Shown: positions 1 through 9,489 of the stretch, one piece after another
How the letters are laid out: the number at the start of each line of letters is the position of its first letter
Numbering within the stretch: the stretch's first letter is position 1
Source of the DNA: Clostridia bacterium
Lineage (GTDB): Bacteria > Bacillota > Clostridia > CAKSNL01 > HGM11501
Direction: 5' to 3'
Assembly: GCA_017411325.1 (NCBI GenBank)
Contig: JAFQQJ010000019.1
Coordinates: forward strand, 124,001 to 188,000
Length of the DNA: 64,000 nucleotides
The notes under the pieces: model-generated
What the model was told of the DNA's origin: nothing
The model's database searches: none
The model's input: only the letters and a program-made list of their open reading frames with translations
Translations under genes and position numbers: made by a program

Positions 1-246
1 GGAAACTTTGATGCAATTCCCCAAAAGTGCATAACCGTTGGTATGAAGGAAATGTTTATGGCGAAAAAGGTTATTATGTGTATGCCTCGTGACTGGCTGG
101 CAGGCGCTCTTCGTAAGGTTATTCACGGCGAGGTTACTCCATATGTTCCCTGTTCACTTTTCCGCCTTCATAAGGATGCTACCGTTTATGCCTGCCCCGA
201 TGCATTAAAAACTCCCCTTCCCGAAATAAGAATTTATAACAAGTGA
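1..246 (+). CDS. glucosamine-6-phosphate deaminase-like protein, C-terminal part
   Basis: Open from the window edge, so only the last 81 residues are visible. They fit the C-terminal part of the NagB/6-phosphogluconolactonase-like sugar-phosphate isomerase family: an ITVGMKEM stretch, then a KKVIMCM strand, then a conserved block with PCSLFRLHKDATVYACPDA that matches the 'S-x-L-Q-x-H' region of NagB. NagB converts glucosamine-6-phosphate to fructose-6-phosphate and ammonia in the cytoplasm. The stop codon lies one base before the nagA start, so the two are in one operon and probably translationally coupled. That neighbourhood supports the call; the active-site region is outside the window, so a paralogous sugar isomerase cannot be excluded. 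Confidence 0.7.
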   Translation, partial: GNFDAIPQKCITVGMKEMFMAKKVIMCMPRDWLAGALRKVIHGEVTPYVPCSLFRLHKDATVYACPDALKTPLPEIRIYNK

Positions 247-247
247 T

Positions 248-1417
248 ATGAAGACGTTTATTAAAAACGGAACCGTTTTCAAAGAGGACGGCATTTCTGA
301 CGGCATACTCGTTATCGAGGACGGAAAAATTATCGATACGGACTACCTTGGTGCAATCCCCGAAGGCTCAAAGATTATTGATGCAAAGGGCAATTACGTT
401 ATGCCCGGCTTTGTCGAAATCCACGCCCACGGCGGTGGCGGTGCCGACTTTATGGATAAAACGGCTGATGCCTTTGAAACTGTGGCAAAAACCCACAGAA
501 AGCACGGCACCACAACGATTTTACCCACAACTGTTGCCGCAAGCTATGAATCTTTATTAAAGGTTTTTGAAACCTACCGCAAAGTTTCTGCATCAAAAAC
601 CATAAACTACGGCGGACTTCACCTGGAAGGCCCCTTTATCTCTATGGAAATGAAGGGCGCGCAAAATCCCGCCTTTATAAGAAACCCCGAAAAGGCAGAG
701 GTTGATGCTTTGATAGAAGCAGGCGGTGATGTCATTAAAAAATGCACCGTCGCACCGGAAATTCCCGGAATTGATTATCTTGCAAAGAAGTTTACCGATA
801 ACGGAATTTGCCTTTCTTCGGGTCATTCCAACGGCACATTTACCGATATTGAAAAGGGATTTTCTCTCGGCATACGCCACATCACCCATATGTATTCAAA
901 TACGCCGACGGTGAGAAAAATTAATCAGACGGTTTATGCAGGAATTGTTGAAGCGGCGTATTACCTGGATGATATGCGAATCGAATTTATAGGTGACGGC
1001 TGTCATTTCCCGAAGGAAGCCCTTAAAATGGCAGTAAAAATAAAGGGTGTTGACAAAATCAACTTAACCTCGGATGCAATGAGGGCGGCAGGAACTAATG
1101 TTTCCGAAAGTTTCCTTGGCGAATGTCTTCCCGAAAACCGTGTTATTATTGAAGACGGTGTTGCAAAGCTCCCCGACAGAAGCTTTTTTGCAGGAAGCAT
1201 TGCAACAAGCGACAGAATGCTTCGCTGGGTGCATTTTGATGCGGGACTCTCACTTTCCGATGCACTCAGGCTTTTAACCTTATCTCCTTCAAAGGCAGTA
1301 GGTATTGATAAGGAAAAAGGAAGCATAAAAAAGGGCAAAGATGCGGATATAATCATCTTAAATAAAGACCTTTTTGTTGAAGAAACCTATCTGTCCCGTG
1401 ACTTTATGGAGGCTTAA
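248..1417 (+). CDS. nagA: N-acetylglucosamine-6-phosphate deacetylase
   Basis: 389 residues, normal length for NagA. It removes the acetyl group from GlcNAc-6-phosphate to give glucosamine-6-phosphate, the substrate of the NagB-type enzyme upstream. Visible amidohydrolase features: the metal-site HAHGGGG near residue 60, the HLEGPF motif with its metal-binding Glu near residue 125, GHSN and HMYSNT histidine motifs, and a TSDAMRAAG motif carrying the catalytic Asp. It ends with the usual amidohydrolase tail (GSIKKGKDADIIIL). There is no clear ribosome-binding site before the ATG, which fits coupling to the gene ending one base upstream. The next gene starts 1 bp after its stop. Confidence 0.95.
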   Translation: MKTFIKNGTVFKEDGISDGILVIEDGKIIDTDYLGAIPEGSKIIDAKGNYVMPGFVEIHAHGGGGADFMDKTADAFETVAKTHRKHGTTTILPTTVAASYESLLKVFETYRKVSASKTINYGGLHLEGPFISMEMKGAQNPAFIRNPEKAEVDALIEAGGDVIKKCTVAPEIPGIDYLAKKFTDNGICLSSGHSNGTFTDIEKGFSLGIRHITHMYSNTPTVRKINQTVYAGIVEAAYYLDDMRIEFIGDGCHFPKEALKMAVKIKGVDKINLTSDAMRAAGTNVSESFLGECLPENRVIIEDGVAKLPDRSFFAGSIATSDRMLRWVHFDAGLSLSDALRLLTLSPSKAVGIDKEKGSIKKGKDADIIILNKDLFVEETYLSRDFMEA

Positions 1418-1418
1418 A

Positions 1419-3272
1419 ATGATTACTTTTAAGAACTTATTCCCCGAATTGAAAGAAGGCGTGGAGGAATATATAAACTTCCACAAAATTGAAGACCTTT
1501 CCCTTTCCGTGGAAATCTGCGAAAGCAAGGACAACACCCTGAAAATTGAAAAAAGCGGTGATGCCGTAAAGCTTAATCTTCCCAGTCCTTTCACCCTTTT
1601 CCGCGCTCTTACCATAATAAGATGTCATCTTGATGAGGATGTTTTTACCTACTCTGAAAAGCTTATATTTGATATGGGCTGTCCTATGTTTGACGGCTCT
1701 CAGGCAAGCTCCTTAATGAATATGGAGACACTTAAAAAAATGACGGTTATTTTAGCCTCCATGGGCTTTAATTCCATGATGCTTTATATGGAGGACTGTT
1801 ATGAAATCGAGGGCGAGCAATACTTTGGCAATATGCGACCGAGGTATAAAAAAGCAGAACTGAAGGAAATCGACCGCTATGCCGCATCCTTCGGAATTGA
1901 GGTTATTCCCTGCATACAGACTCTTGCCCATATGACGGAAGCTCTCAAGAGAAAGCCATATAAGATACTTGCCGACAGAGACAACATAATGTCCCCGGCA
2001 GAGGATGCTACCTATGCTTTAATTGAAAAAATGCTCATAACCACGAAGGAGTGCTTTAAGAGCGACCGTATCCACATCGGTATGGATGAGGCGTGGGGAC
2101 TTGGCACAGGCGGCTACTTAAAGAAAATGGGATATGTTCCCGCCACGGAAATTATGGCAGAGCATCTTAAAAAGGTTTCGGCACTATGTAAAAAGTATTC
2201 CTACAAGCCTATGATGTGGTGCGATATGTTCTTCCGTGCAAAGTCAAAAACCGATGACTATTTTGACGAAGCGGTGACATTTACGGAAAAAGACAGAGCC
2301 TCCGTCCCCGAAGATATGGCACTCTGTTACTGGGACTATTACAAAGCAGATTCCGCCCACTATGAAAAATACATAGATAAGCTTTCCGTAATTTCCGACA
2401 ACATAATTTTTGCAGGCTGTGCAAGAAATGTAAGAACCTTCGGAAATCACTTTGACCTCGGAAAAGTAACAACCGACGCCGCAATGGAAGCCTTAAAGAA
2501 AAAAGGGATAAGAGAATTTCTTGCAACGGTCTGGGGCGATGATCACAGGGAAAGCTCCACCTTCGCTGTCCTTACACAGCTTCAGCTTTTCGCCGAGCAT
2601 ATGTATTCGGAAAGCACACCCGATTTTGATATGGCAAAGCTTCACTTCGGTAAATCAGTAAATGCTTCCTGGGATGCGTTTTCAGATATCGATGCATTGG
2701 ATTCCGTCCCCGGCTATACAGAAGGCAAAAATTCCCCTATGCCCATATCAAAAATGATAATGTGGCAGAATATTTTAATGGGACTTTTTGATTTCGACCT
2801 TCGCGGCAAGGATTTTTACGCTCACTATAATGCCTTAAAGGATAAGTTTTTGGATTCTTCCGAAAAATATCCCGAATATGCCCACATTTTCAACTTTTAC
2901 CACCACGTGGCAAATGTGCTTAAAAACAAGGCTGAAATCGGGCTTAAACTCAAGGATGCTTACGATGCAAAGGACAAGGAAAAGCTTTCTGAATTACTTA
3001 TCACTTTAAAAGAGCTTTATGATGATATGTCTTCTCTCCGCCTTGCCCACAGAGACTATTTCTATACCGAATATAAGCCCATCGGCTGGGAGGTTTTGGA
3101 CATCCGCTACGGCGGTGCCATAATGGGAATTGACACGGCGATAAAGAGAGTTTATAATTACCTTAACGGCGAAATTGACCAAATTGATGAGCTTATGGAA
3201 GAAAGACTTCCCGACTGGTTTATAAACTATAAAAACATTGCAACTGCAAGCGGCCTTTCGGCAGGCATATAA
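1419..3272 (+). CDS. GH20 family beta-N-acetylhexosaminidase
   Basis: 617 residues from the ATG at 1419, which has a TGGAGG site six bases upstream; the open frame extends further up inside nagA but that start has no support. The TIM-barrel part shows the GH20 signature: HIGMDEAWG with the Asp-Glu pair at residues 223-224. In GH20 the Glu is the acid/base and the Asp orients the N-acetyl group for substrate-assisted catalysis. No signal peptide, so it acts in the cytoplasm, probably on imported GlcNAc-terminated oligosaccharides. Its products would feed nagA and nagB in the same operon after phosphorylation. The C-terminal 200 residues are helical and not assigned. It resembles the intracellular hexosaminidase-D type more than secreted chitobiases. 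Confidence 0.85.
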   Translation: MITFKNLFPELKEGVEEYINFHKIEDLSLSVEICESKDNTLKIEKSGDAVKLNLPSPFTLFRALTIIRCHLDEDVFTYSEKLIFDMGCPMFDGSQASSLMNMETLKKMTVILASMGFNSMMLYMEDCYEIEGEQYFGNMRPRYKKAELKEIDRYAASFGIEVIPCIQTLAHMTEALKRKPYKILADRDNIMSPAEDATYALIEKMLITTKECFKSDRIHIGMDEAWGLGTGGYLKKMGYVPATEIMAEHLKKVSALCKKYSYKPMMWCDMFFRAKSKTDDYFDEAVTFTEKDRASVPEDMALCYWDYYKADSAHYEKYIDKLSVISDNIIFAGCARNVRTFGNHFDLGKVTTDAAMEALKKKGIREFLATVWGDDHRESSTFAVLTQLQLFAEHMYSESTPDFDMAKLHFGKSVNASWDAFSDIDALDSVPGYTEGKNSPMPISKMIMWQNILMGLFDFDLRGKDFYAHYNALKDKFLDSSEKYPEYAHIFNFYHHVANVLKNKAEIGLKLKDAYDAKDKEKLSELLITLKELYDDMSSLRLAHRDYFYTEYKPIGWEVLDIRYGGAIMGIDTAIKRVYNYLNGEIDQIDELMEERLPDWFINYKNIATASGLSAGI

Positions 3273-3298
3273 TAAGTAAGAATTTTATAATATTACTC

Positions 3299-3327
3299 TT
3301 GCAAAAAACGATTTTTTCTGCTATAAT
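3299..3327 (+). promoter_or_regulatory. promoter of the proS operon
   Basis: TTGCAA (3299-3304), 17-bp spacer, perfect TATAAT (3322-3327). Expected start of transcription near 3334, giving a leader of about 69 bases before the proS ATG. Confidence 0.75.
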
Positions 3328-3328
3328 A

Positions 3329-3367
3329 CACTCGGTATGCTGTTTTTGAAGCTACCGGGTGTTTTTT
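3329..3367 (+). terminator. intrinsic terminator of the nag operon overlapping the proS promoter
   Basis: Arms 3329-3337 and 3353-3361 form a 9-bp stem with one G-T wobble, followed by six T residues. The 5' arm begins two bases after the -10 box of the proS promoter, so transcripts starting at about 3334 lack most of that arm. The hairpin should act only on read-through from the nag operon. Confidence 0.6.
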
Positions 3368-3402
3368 GTAAAATAATGTTTTATATAAAGGGGATTTTTC
3401 TA

Positions 3403-5097
3403 ATGAAAGCATCAAAATTATTAATGCCTACTTTAAGAGAGGCTCCGGCAGAAGCCGAAATCGCAAGCCACGTTTTAATGATGCGTGCAGGCTTAATCAG
3501 CAAGCTTGCCGCAGGTGTATATTCCTACCTTCCCTTGGGACTTCGTGTTCTTCAGAACACCGAGCGTATCATAAGAGAAGAAATGAACAAGGCAGGCGCA
3601 CAGGAGCTTTTGATGAGTGCGCTTCTTCCTGCTGAGTGCTATCAGAAGTCCGGCAGATGGGACCGTTTCGGCGATGATATGTTCCGCCTTAAAGACCGTA
3701 ACAGCCGTGATTTCTGCTTAGGCCCCACTCACGAGGAAATTTTCACACAGACGGTTATCGACTCTGTTCATTCCTACAAGGATTATCCTTACACTCTCTA
3801 TCAGATTCAGACCAAGTACCGTGACGAGCGCCGTCCCAGATTCGGCGTTATGAGAACAAGAGAGTTTTTGATGAAGGACGCATACAGCTTCGACATTTCC
3901 AGAGAAGGACTTGATGAGTCCTACAAGGCAATGTACGACGCTTACAGAAAGACCTTTGACCGTATGGGCTTAAACTATATGATAGTTGATGCAGATACCG
4001 GTGCAATGGGCGGTTCCGGAAGCCAGGAATTTATGGTTATTTCCGATGTCGGCGAAGACACAATCGCATACTGCGAGGACTGCCGCTATTCTGCCAACAT
4101 CGAAAAGGCGGTCTGCATAACAGGCGAAGCAGACAATTCCGAAATGCTTCCTATGAACAAGGTTGCTACTCCCGATGCCAAAACCATCGAGGAGGTTGCC
4201 GCATTCTTCGGAAAAGAGGCAAAAGACTTTGTAAAGACCATGATTTACAACGCAGAAGGAAAGCTTTATGCTGTACTTGTTCGCGGAGACAGAGAAATTA
4301 ACGAGGTTAAGCTTGCAAATAAATTGGGCGTTGGCGAAGTTGCTCTTGCAGATCCCGCCGACGTAGTTGAAGTTACCAACGCAAAGGTTGGCTTCGCAGG
4401 CCCCGTTGGTCTTAAGATTGACATTGTAGCCGACAACGAAGTTATGAAGATGCGTAACTTCATCGTTGGTGCAAACGAAACCGACTGCCACATTGAAAAC
4501 GTAAATCCCGAAAGAGACTTTACTGCAGCAATCGTTGATGACATAAGAAACATTGAAGACGGCGACATCTGCCCCGTTTGCGGAAAGCAGATTAAGACCG
4601 CGCAGGGTATCGAGGTTGGTCATATCTTCAAGCTCGGCACAAAGTATTCCGAGGCCTTAGGTCTTAACTATGTGGACGAAAAGGGCGAAGAAAATCCCGT
4701 TATTATGGGCTGCTACGGCATAGGCATCAACAGATGCGTTGCCGCAATAATCGAGCAGAACAATGACGAAGCCGGTATCATCTGGCCTATGGATGTTGCT
4801 CCCTACAAGGCAGTTGTAGTTCCCGTAAATGTCAAGGATGAAACTCAGCTCAGCCTTGCAGAAAAGATTACAAAAGAGCTTGAGGATGCAGGTGTTGAAG
4901 TCATCATAGACGACAGAGACGAGCGTCCCGGCGTTAAGTTCAAGGACTGGGATTTAATCGGTATTCCCGTAAGAATCACAGTTGGTAAGAAGGCTTCTGA
5001 AGGCATCGTTGAATACAAGCTCCGTGCAGAAAAAGAATATACCGATATGACAGCGGAAGATGCCGTTAAGACAGCACTCAGTCTCATAAAGAAATAA
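3403..5097 (+). CDS. proS: prolyl-tRNA synthetase
   Basis: 564 residues from the ATG at 3403, preceded by AAAGGGG; the longer open frame starting at 3337 lies in the leader hairpin and is unlikely. It is a bacterial-type class IIa enzyme that charges tRNA-Pro. Visible are the N-terminal '[15 protein letters not shown]' start typical of ProS, motif 2 ([18 protein letters not shown]), an insertion (INS editing) domain between motifs 2 and 3 around residues 225-400, motif 3 (GCYGIGINR) and the C-terminal anticodon-binding domain. Length matches the bacterial family. It is the first gene of an operon with the mreB-like gene, comEC and holA; the next start lies 30 bp downstream with its own AAAGGAGG site. 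Confidence 0.97.
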   Translation: MKASKLLMPTLREAPAEAEIASHVLMMRAGLISKLAAGVYSYLPLGLRVLQNTERIIREEMNKAGAQELLMSALLPAECYQKSGRWDRFGDDMFRLKDRNSRDFCLGPTHEEIFTQTVIDSVHSYKDYPYTLYQIQTKYRDERRPRFGVMRTREFLMKDAYSFDISREGLDESYKAMYDAYRKTFDRMGLNYMIVDADTGAMGGSGSQEFMVISDVGEDTIAYCEDCRYSANIEKAVCITGEADNSEMLPMNKVATPDAKTIEEVAAFFGKEAKDFVKTMIYNAEGKLYAVLVRGDREINEVKLANKLGVGEVALADPADVVEVTNAKVGFAGPVGLKIDIVADNEVMKMRNFIVGANETDCHIENVNPERDFTAAIVDDIRNIEDGDICPVCGKQIKTAQGIEVGHIFKLGTKYSEALGLNYVDEKGEENPVIMGCYGIGINRCVAAIIEQNNDEAGIIWPMDVAPYKAVVVPVNVKDETQLSLAEKITKELEDAGVEVIIDDRDERPGVKFKDWDLIGIPVRITVGKKASEGIVEYKLRAEKEYTDMTAEDAVKTALSLIKK

Positions 5098-5127
5098 GTT
5101 CTTAACTTTCGAGAAAGGAGGGTTTTT

Positions 5128-6120
5128 ATGCCCGGTTTGATTCAGGAAATAGGAATTGACCTCGGAACCACCTCGGTTTTAGTTTATGTTCCCGACAAGG
5201 GCGTCGTACTTCGTGAGCCCTCTTTGGTTGCAATAGATGCGGGTAACAAAAAGATTCGTGCGGTGGGCGATGCTGCCCAGTCACTTCTTTCCAAAACTCC
5301 CGGTGAAGTTATTGCAATACGTCCCCTTAAGGACGGAGTTATTTCCGACTATTTCACTACGGAAAAAATGCTCCGTAACTTTCTTTTAAGAATATGTAAA
5401 AATAAAATCTTAAAACCCAGAGTTGTAATCTGCGTTCCGAGCTCCGTTACAGAAGTCGAGAAGCGTGCCGTTGTTGAAGCAGCAGAAGCTGCAGGAGCAA
5501 GGCAGGCTCTGGTTATCGAAGAGCCCTTAGCCGCCGCAATCGGTGCAGGAATTGATATTACCCGCCCCGTAGGCTCCCTTGTCGTGGATATCGGCGGCGG
5601 AACAACGGACACTGCTGTTATCTCCTTCGGCGGAATTGTTGTTTCAAATTCCATCAAAACCGCAGGAAACAGCTTTGATGAGGCTATCGTAAGATACATA
5701 AGAGATAAGTACGGTATCGCCATCGGTGAGCGTACGGCAGAAAACATAAAAATAAACATCGGCTGCGTATTTCCGAGAGATGAAGAGCTCAGTATGGATG
5801 TGCTCGGAAGAAGTCTGGTTTCCGGTCTTCCCAAAACAGTCAATGTCACAAGCTCAGAGCTTCTCTCTCCGCTTGCCGAGTGCTTTACCGATATAATTGA
5901 TGCGGTGCAGGTCACCCTTTCGCAGACTCCGCCCGAGCTGGTGTCAGACATAAGCACATCAGGAATAATGCTTACCGGCGGCGGAAGCCTTATATCAGGA
6001 TGCGAAAAGCTTCTTCAGAGAGAAACAGGACTTTCCGTTACCCTCGCAGAGGATGCGGTTGCCTGCGTGGCCAAAGGAACAGGGCTTGCCCTTTCCGTAA
6101 CAGAATATATAAACCGATGA
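5128..6120 (+). CDS. MreB/Mbl-type actin-like cell-shape protein
   Basis: 330 residues. Actin-fold ATP-binding motifs are all visible: phosphate-1 GIDLGTTSVLVYV at the N-terminus, phosphate-2 DIGGGTTDTAVIS near residue 155, and the adenosine motif MLTGGGSLISG near residue 280. MreB-family filaments under the membrane guide lateral cell-wall synthesis. There is no mreC or mreD beside it, unlike the classical mreBCD operon, so this may be an Mbl/MreBH-like paralogue. It has a strong GAAAGGAGGG site. Its TGA overlaps the ATG of comEC (ATGA), which implies translational coupling to an apparently unrelated gene. Confidence 0.9.
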   Translation: MPGLIQEIGIDLGTTSVLVYVPDKGVVLREPSLVAIDAGNKKIRAVGDAAQSLLSKTPGEVIAIRPLKDGVISDYFTTEKMLRNFLLRICKNKILKPRVVICVPSSVTEVEKRAVVEAAEAAGARQALVIEEPLAAAIGAGIDITRPVGSLVVDIGGGTTDTAVISFGGIVVSNSIKTAGNSFDEAIVRYIRDKYGIAIGERTAENIKINIGCVFPRDEELSMDVLGRSLVSGLPKTVNVTSSELLSPLAECFTDIIDAVQVTLSQTPPELVSDISTSGIMLTGGGSLISGCEKLLQRETGLSVTLAEDAVACVAKGTGLALSVTEYINR

Positions 6121-8306
6121 GCATTTTAAATCGCAGACTTGCACTAATATTCACAGGATTCACAGCGGGAGTATTTTTATATCAATACTCCCCTTTTCTT
6201 ACCCTTGTGCTTTTGCCGCTTTCCCTTATTATGCTTAAATTTACGGGTAAGCGTGCCACAGCATTAATAATTGCTGTTTTAATGTTTTTCGCAGGCGGAG
6301 CATACACTTTACTTACAGAAAAAAGCGGGCTCGTAAAGTCAGAGAAAATCGCAGGCATCGAAACGGAAATTCAGGGCACAATCATTTCCATTCCCGAGAA
6401 CGAAAGCTATGGACAGAGTGCCGTCTGCAAAACAAAGTACGGCAATATACGCCTTATGACAAGCGAACCTGTCCTTGAGTACAAGGACAGTGTAACCTTT
6501 ACGGCAAAGTGCTATTATCCCGATGAAAAAAGCCGTCCATTCGCCTTTGACTATCCTTTATACTTAAGGACTAAAGGCATTTATCTTCAGGCTTTCGCAA
6601 GTGAGATCAGAGTAAATTCAAACGAAGCATCGATGCTTAACCCGGTTGATGCCGCTACACTTCTTCGCACAGAATTAATCGATAAGGCAAATACCTTGTG
6701 GTCGGGCGAAGCTTTAATGTTTGCCCGCGCCATACTCTTGGGTGACACGTCCTATGCCTCGGATGAATTCCGTGACAAGCTTTCTGCGGGAAGTATATCC
6801 CATATTATAGCGGTTTCGGGTACTCATGTTTCTTTTGTTTCCGCCATGTTTTTGCTTCTTACATCAACATTTGCAAAGCGGAAACGGTACTTAAACCTTT
6901 TATCCGTCCCGCTTATTGTTGCCTTCGTAATCCTGACGGGTGCATCTCCCTCCTCAATACGCGCGGCAATAATGATGATATTTTACTTAATTGCCAAAAG
7001 CACCCTTTCACATTATGACGGTTTCACAGCTTTATCCATAGCCGCCTTTTCTATATTGATTACAAATCCCTTTACCGCATTTTCATTAAGCTTTATACTT
7101 TCCTTTTCGGCGGTTTCGGGAATACTTCTTTTCGCAAAACCGTTGTCGGATATTTTTACCCGCCTTCATACGGGATTTCTTGCAAACATTCTTGCCGTAA
7201 CATTATCTGCCCAGGTTTTTACAATGATTACACTGTGTTTTTCCTTCGGAAGATTCCCCTTTACGGCATTGATTGCAAATCTTGCGGCGGTGCCGCTGGT
7301 ACCCTTTATTATGGCTTCGGGATATCTTTCTTTCGTCATCTCATTCATAGCACCGGCATTCAATATAGTTTCATATCTCACCGAGGTTTTAATGGGCATA
7401 TGTATTGCAATTGCCGACTTTGCGGGAAAGCTTCCACTTTCCAATATTTATCCCGTATTTTCAGACAGCATCGTGTTTGCATCAATTTTTGTTTTCTTTA
7501 TGGCTCTGCTTACCGCACTTCTTTTGTTCAAGGCAAGAAAGACGGCAATCGTATTTTTATGCCTTACCCTTTTAAGTGCGGCAATAAACTACAACCTGCC
7601 CGGAATTTACGGTGAAAAATCCTTTTATTTTACCGATGCAGGGCACGGCGACGCCACCTTCATATTCAACGGCAGAACCGCCGTTATGGCGGAGTGCTTG
7701 TCGCCCGAAAATAAGTTTATCAGAAACACCGTGCTTCCCGTTTTGAGACAGCACGGTCAAAGGGATTTAGATGCGGTTTTCCTTACGGAATACGATTCCC
7801 TTGATGAGGATGTTTCAGAGCTTATCCGAAGCTTCCCCGTAAAGCAGGTTTATATTCCGGAAGGTGCAGAATGCGAAGAGCTTAAGAACACAGCTGCAGA
7901 AATAATTTTCGTAAACGAAGGCGATACTTTTATTGTTGGCGAAATTTCCGTCAGCATCCCCCATGCTTCCGAAGGTACTTGCTCTTTTATCTTTTCAAGC
8001 TCGGATACGGATTTGTTAATCCCCGGAAATATGGAAGAAAAGAAAGAAAAGATGCTTTCAGAAAATATTTCGGATGTGGACATATTAAAGGCGCCCCGTC
8101 ACGGAAACAAAGGCTCCTGCTCCGAAGCTTTACTTGATGCCGCAAAGCCGGAAGCTGTAATTGTCAGCACCGGAAGGGCACTGTCCGATAACTTCAGCGC
8201 CCGCCTTTCTTCATACAATGTTTATTCAACAAAGACGGGCGGCGACATAACCGCCATAGCAGAAAACGGACTTAAAATCACTCCTTACAAGAAGGTGACA
8301 AAATGA
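6117..8306 (+). CDS. comEC: ComEC/Rec2-family DNA uptake channel protein with degenerate C-terminal domain
   Basis: 729 residues from the ATG that overlaps the mreB stop. Order: N-terminal membrane segments, a DUF4131/OB-like extracellular region (about 50-190), the Competence domain with many membrane helices (about 195-490, including VSGTHVSFVSAM), then a C-terminal metallo-beta-lactamase-like domain. ComEC carries single-stranded DNA across the membrane during transformation. The C-terminal domain keeps the FTDAGHGDATFI start and the KAPRHGNKGS motif but, where the family has HxHxDH, this protein reads LTEYDSLDEDVSE, so the metal ligands are gone. Any nuclease or hydrolase function of that domain is therefore unlikely. 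ATGA overlap with holA. Confidence 0.88.
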   Translation: MSILNRRLALIFTGFTAGVFLYQYSPFLTLVLLPLSLIMLKFTGKRATALIIAVLMFFAGGAYTLLTEKSGLVKSEKIAGIETEIQGTIISIPENESYGQSAVCKTKYGNIRLMTSEPVLEYKDSVTFTAKCYYPDEKSRPFAFDYPLYLRTKGIYLQAFASEIRVNSNEASMLNPVDAATLLRTELIDKANTLWSGEALMFARAILLGDTSYASDEFRDKLSAGSISHIIAVSGTHVSFVSAMFLLLTSTFAKRKRYLNLLSVPLIVAFVILTGASPSSIRAAIMMIFYLIAKSTLSHYDGFTALSIAAFSILITNPFTAFSLSFILSFSAVSGILLFAKPLSDIFTRLHTGFLANILAVTLSAQVFTMITLCFSFGRFPFTALIANLAAVPLVPFIMASGYLSFVISFIAPAFNIVSYLTEVLMGICIAIADFAGKLPLSNIYPVFSDSIVFASIFVFFMALLTALLLFKARKTAIVFLCLTLLSAAINYNLPGIYGEKSFYFTDAGHGDATFIFNGRTAVMAECLSPENKFIRNTVLPVLRQHGQRDLDAVFLTEYDSLDEDVSELIRSFPVKQVYIPEGAECEELKNTAAEIIFVNEGDTFIVGEISVSIPHASEGTCSFIFSSSDTDLLIPGNMEEKKEKMLSENISDVDILKAPRHGNKGSCSEALLDAAKPEAVIVSTGRALSDNFSARLSSYNVYSTKTGGDITAIAENGLKITPYKKVTK

Positions 8307-9307
8307 ACTACAAGGAATTAAAAAAGCAGATATCCGAAGGGCTTTCATCCCTTTATCTATTCTACGGAGATGAAGTATACCTTAAAAATTATATGACCGA
8401 GCGGCTTATAAAAAGTGCGGTGGATTCTGATTTTGCGGAATTCAATCACCTTACGCTTACAGCCGAAACTCTGACGGTTGATGCAGTTTCCGACTTTTTC
8501 GAGGCGTATCCCGTTATGAGTGAGCGAAAGCTTTTGCACATAAAGGATGCAGGGATTTTTTCCGCCAGACGAAGCGACAAGGAAACCTATGCCGCCCTTT
8601 TATCCGATATCCCCGATTTTGTCACCGTTTTAATTACAGAGGATGCTCCCGACAAGCGCGGTCAGGTGTATAAAGCCCTTTCCAAAAAGGCTGTTATATG
8701 CGAATTTAACTATCTTGACCGACCGGATTTAAAAAGTCACGTATTAAAAAAGCTTTCATCGGAAAAGAAGGATATGGCCGCTTCCGACCTTGAATATTTC
8801 CTTGACTTAACAGGCCCGGACCTTACAAACATACGTCTTGAGACAGAAAAGCTTATTGCATTCACCGGTCTCCGTGAGAAAATCACCCGTGCGGATATTG
8901 ACAAAAACATACAGCCCCCTCTCCTTTCAAAGATTTACGATATTTCCGAGGCTGTTCTTTCAAAAAACAGCGACTATGCCTTAAAGCTTTTGTCGGATTT
9001 ACAGAAAAACAACGAATCTTCTTTAAGGATTTTATCCGTCCTTGCATCATATTTTTCAGACCTTTACAGGGCATATGTGCTTTCAAGAGAAAATATGAGC
9101 TATCCCGAGATGGTGGAAGCTATGAAATTTCCGCCCCAGAGAAAATTTGTGGCAGATAAAATGTTTAAAAGAGCAAAAAGCATAAATCCCGACTTTTTAA
9201 GAGAGTGCATATCCGAATGCACAAAGGCTGAAAACGATGTAAAAAACGGACTTATTTCAGAAAAAAGGGCACTTGATCTCATCATATTAAAATTTCTGAA
9301 TTCATAA
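8303..9307 (+). CDS. holA: DNA polymerase III subunit delta
   Basis: 334 residues, typical for HolA, the clamp-loader subunit that opens the beta clamp. Visible: N-terminal 'LYLFYGDEVYLKNYM' (family FYGxExxLxxxx), the DxPDKRGQVYKAL region matching the conserved 'K..D.R.K..K.L' block, LDLTGPDLTNIRLETEKL near residue 175, and the C-terminal helical collar. The ATG overlaps the comEC stop. In many Firmicutes holA follows comEC directly, so the context agrees. It is the last gene of the proS operon; the tRNA promoter follows within 30 bp. Confidence 0.95.
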   Translation: MNYKELKKQISEGLSSLYLFYGDEVYLKNYMTERLIKSAVDSDFAEFNHLTLTAETLTVDAVSDFFEAYPVMSERKLLHIKDAGIFSARRSDKETYAALLSDIPDFVTVLITEDAPDKRGQVYKALSKKAVICEFNYLDRPDLKSHVLKKLSSEKKDMAASDLEYFLDLTGPDLTNIRLETEKLIAFTGLREKITRADIDKNIQPPLLSKIYDISEAVLSKNSDYALKLLSDLQKNNESSLRILSVLASYFSDLYRAYVLSRENMSYPEMVEAMKFPPQRKFVADKMFKRAKSINPDFLRECISECTKAENDVKNGLISEKRALDLIILKFLNS

Positions 9308-9334
9308 AAACTTTTAAAAAATCAAAAATAACTC

Positions 9335-9363
9335 TTGACTTTTCCCCACTTTTGTAGTATTAT
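9335..9363 (+). promoter_or_regulatory. promoter of tRNA-Arg
   Basis: TTGACT (9335-9340), 17-bp spacer, TATTAT (9358-9363). The start would fall near 9370, eight bases before the mature tRNA. Confidence 0.75.
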
Positions 9364-9377
9364 TTTTAATGTTGTAT

Positions 9378-9454
9378 GCGCCGTTAGCTCAGCTGGATAG
9401 AGCGTTTGGCTACGGACCAAAAGGTCGGGGATTCGAATTCTCCACGGCGCACCA
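9378..9454 (+). tRNA. tRNA-Arg (anticodon ACG)
   Basis: 77 bases with encoded CCA. Acceptor stem GCGCCGT/ACGGCGC, D arm GCTC...GAGC, anticodon stem TTTGG/CCAAA with loop CTACGGA (anticodon ACG at 9412-9414), T arm GGGGA-TTCGAAT-TCTCC, discriminator A at 9451, CCA 9452-9454. The A at position 34 is expected to be edited to inosine so that the tRNA reads CGU, CGC and CGA. Confidence 0.97.
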
Positions 9455-9460
9455 ATTAAA

Positions 9461-9487
9461 AAGCCATCCACAGGATGGCTTTTTTTG
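9461..9487 (+). terminator. terminator of tRNA-Arg
   Basis: Nine-bp stem AAGCCATCC (9461-9469) / GGATGGCTT (9473-9481), loop ACA, T-run to 9486. It ends three bases before the stop of the convergent SLOG gene and could serve both strands. Confidence 0.9.
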
Positions 9488-9489
9488 TT

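Noticed and set aside
3334..3402. T-box leader for proS
   Set aside because: The leader is only about 69 bases and has no T-box sequence; the hairpin is better explained as the upstream terminator.
3970..4623. 217-codon minus-strand frame inside proS
   Set aside because: Antisense to a certain housekeeping gene, no start signals and no recognisable domain.
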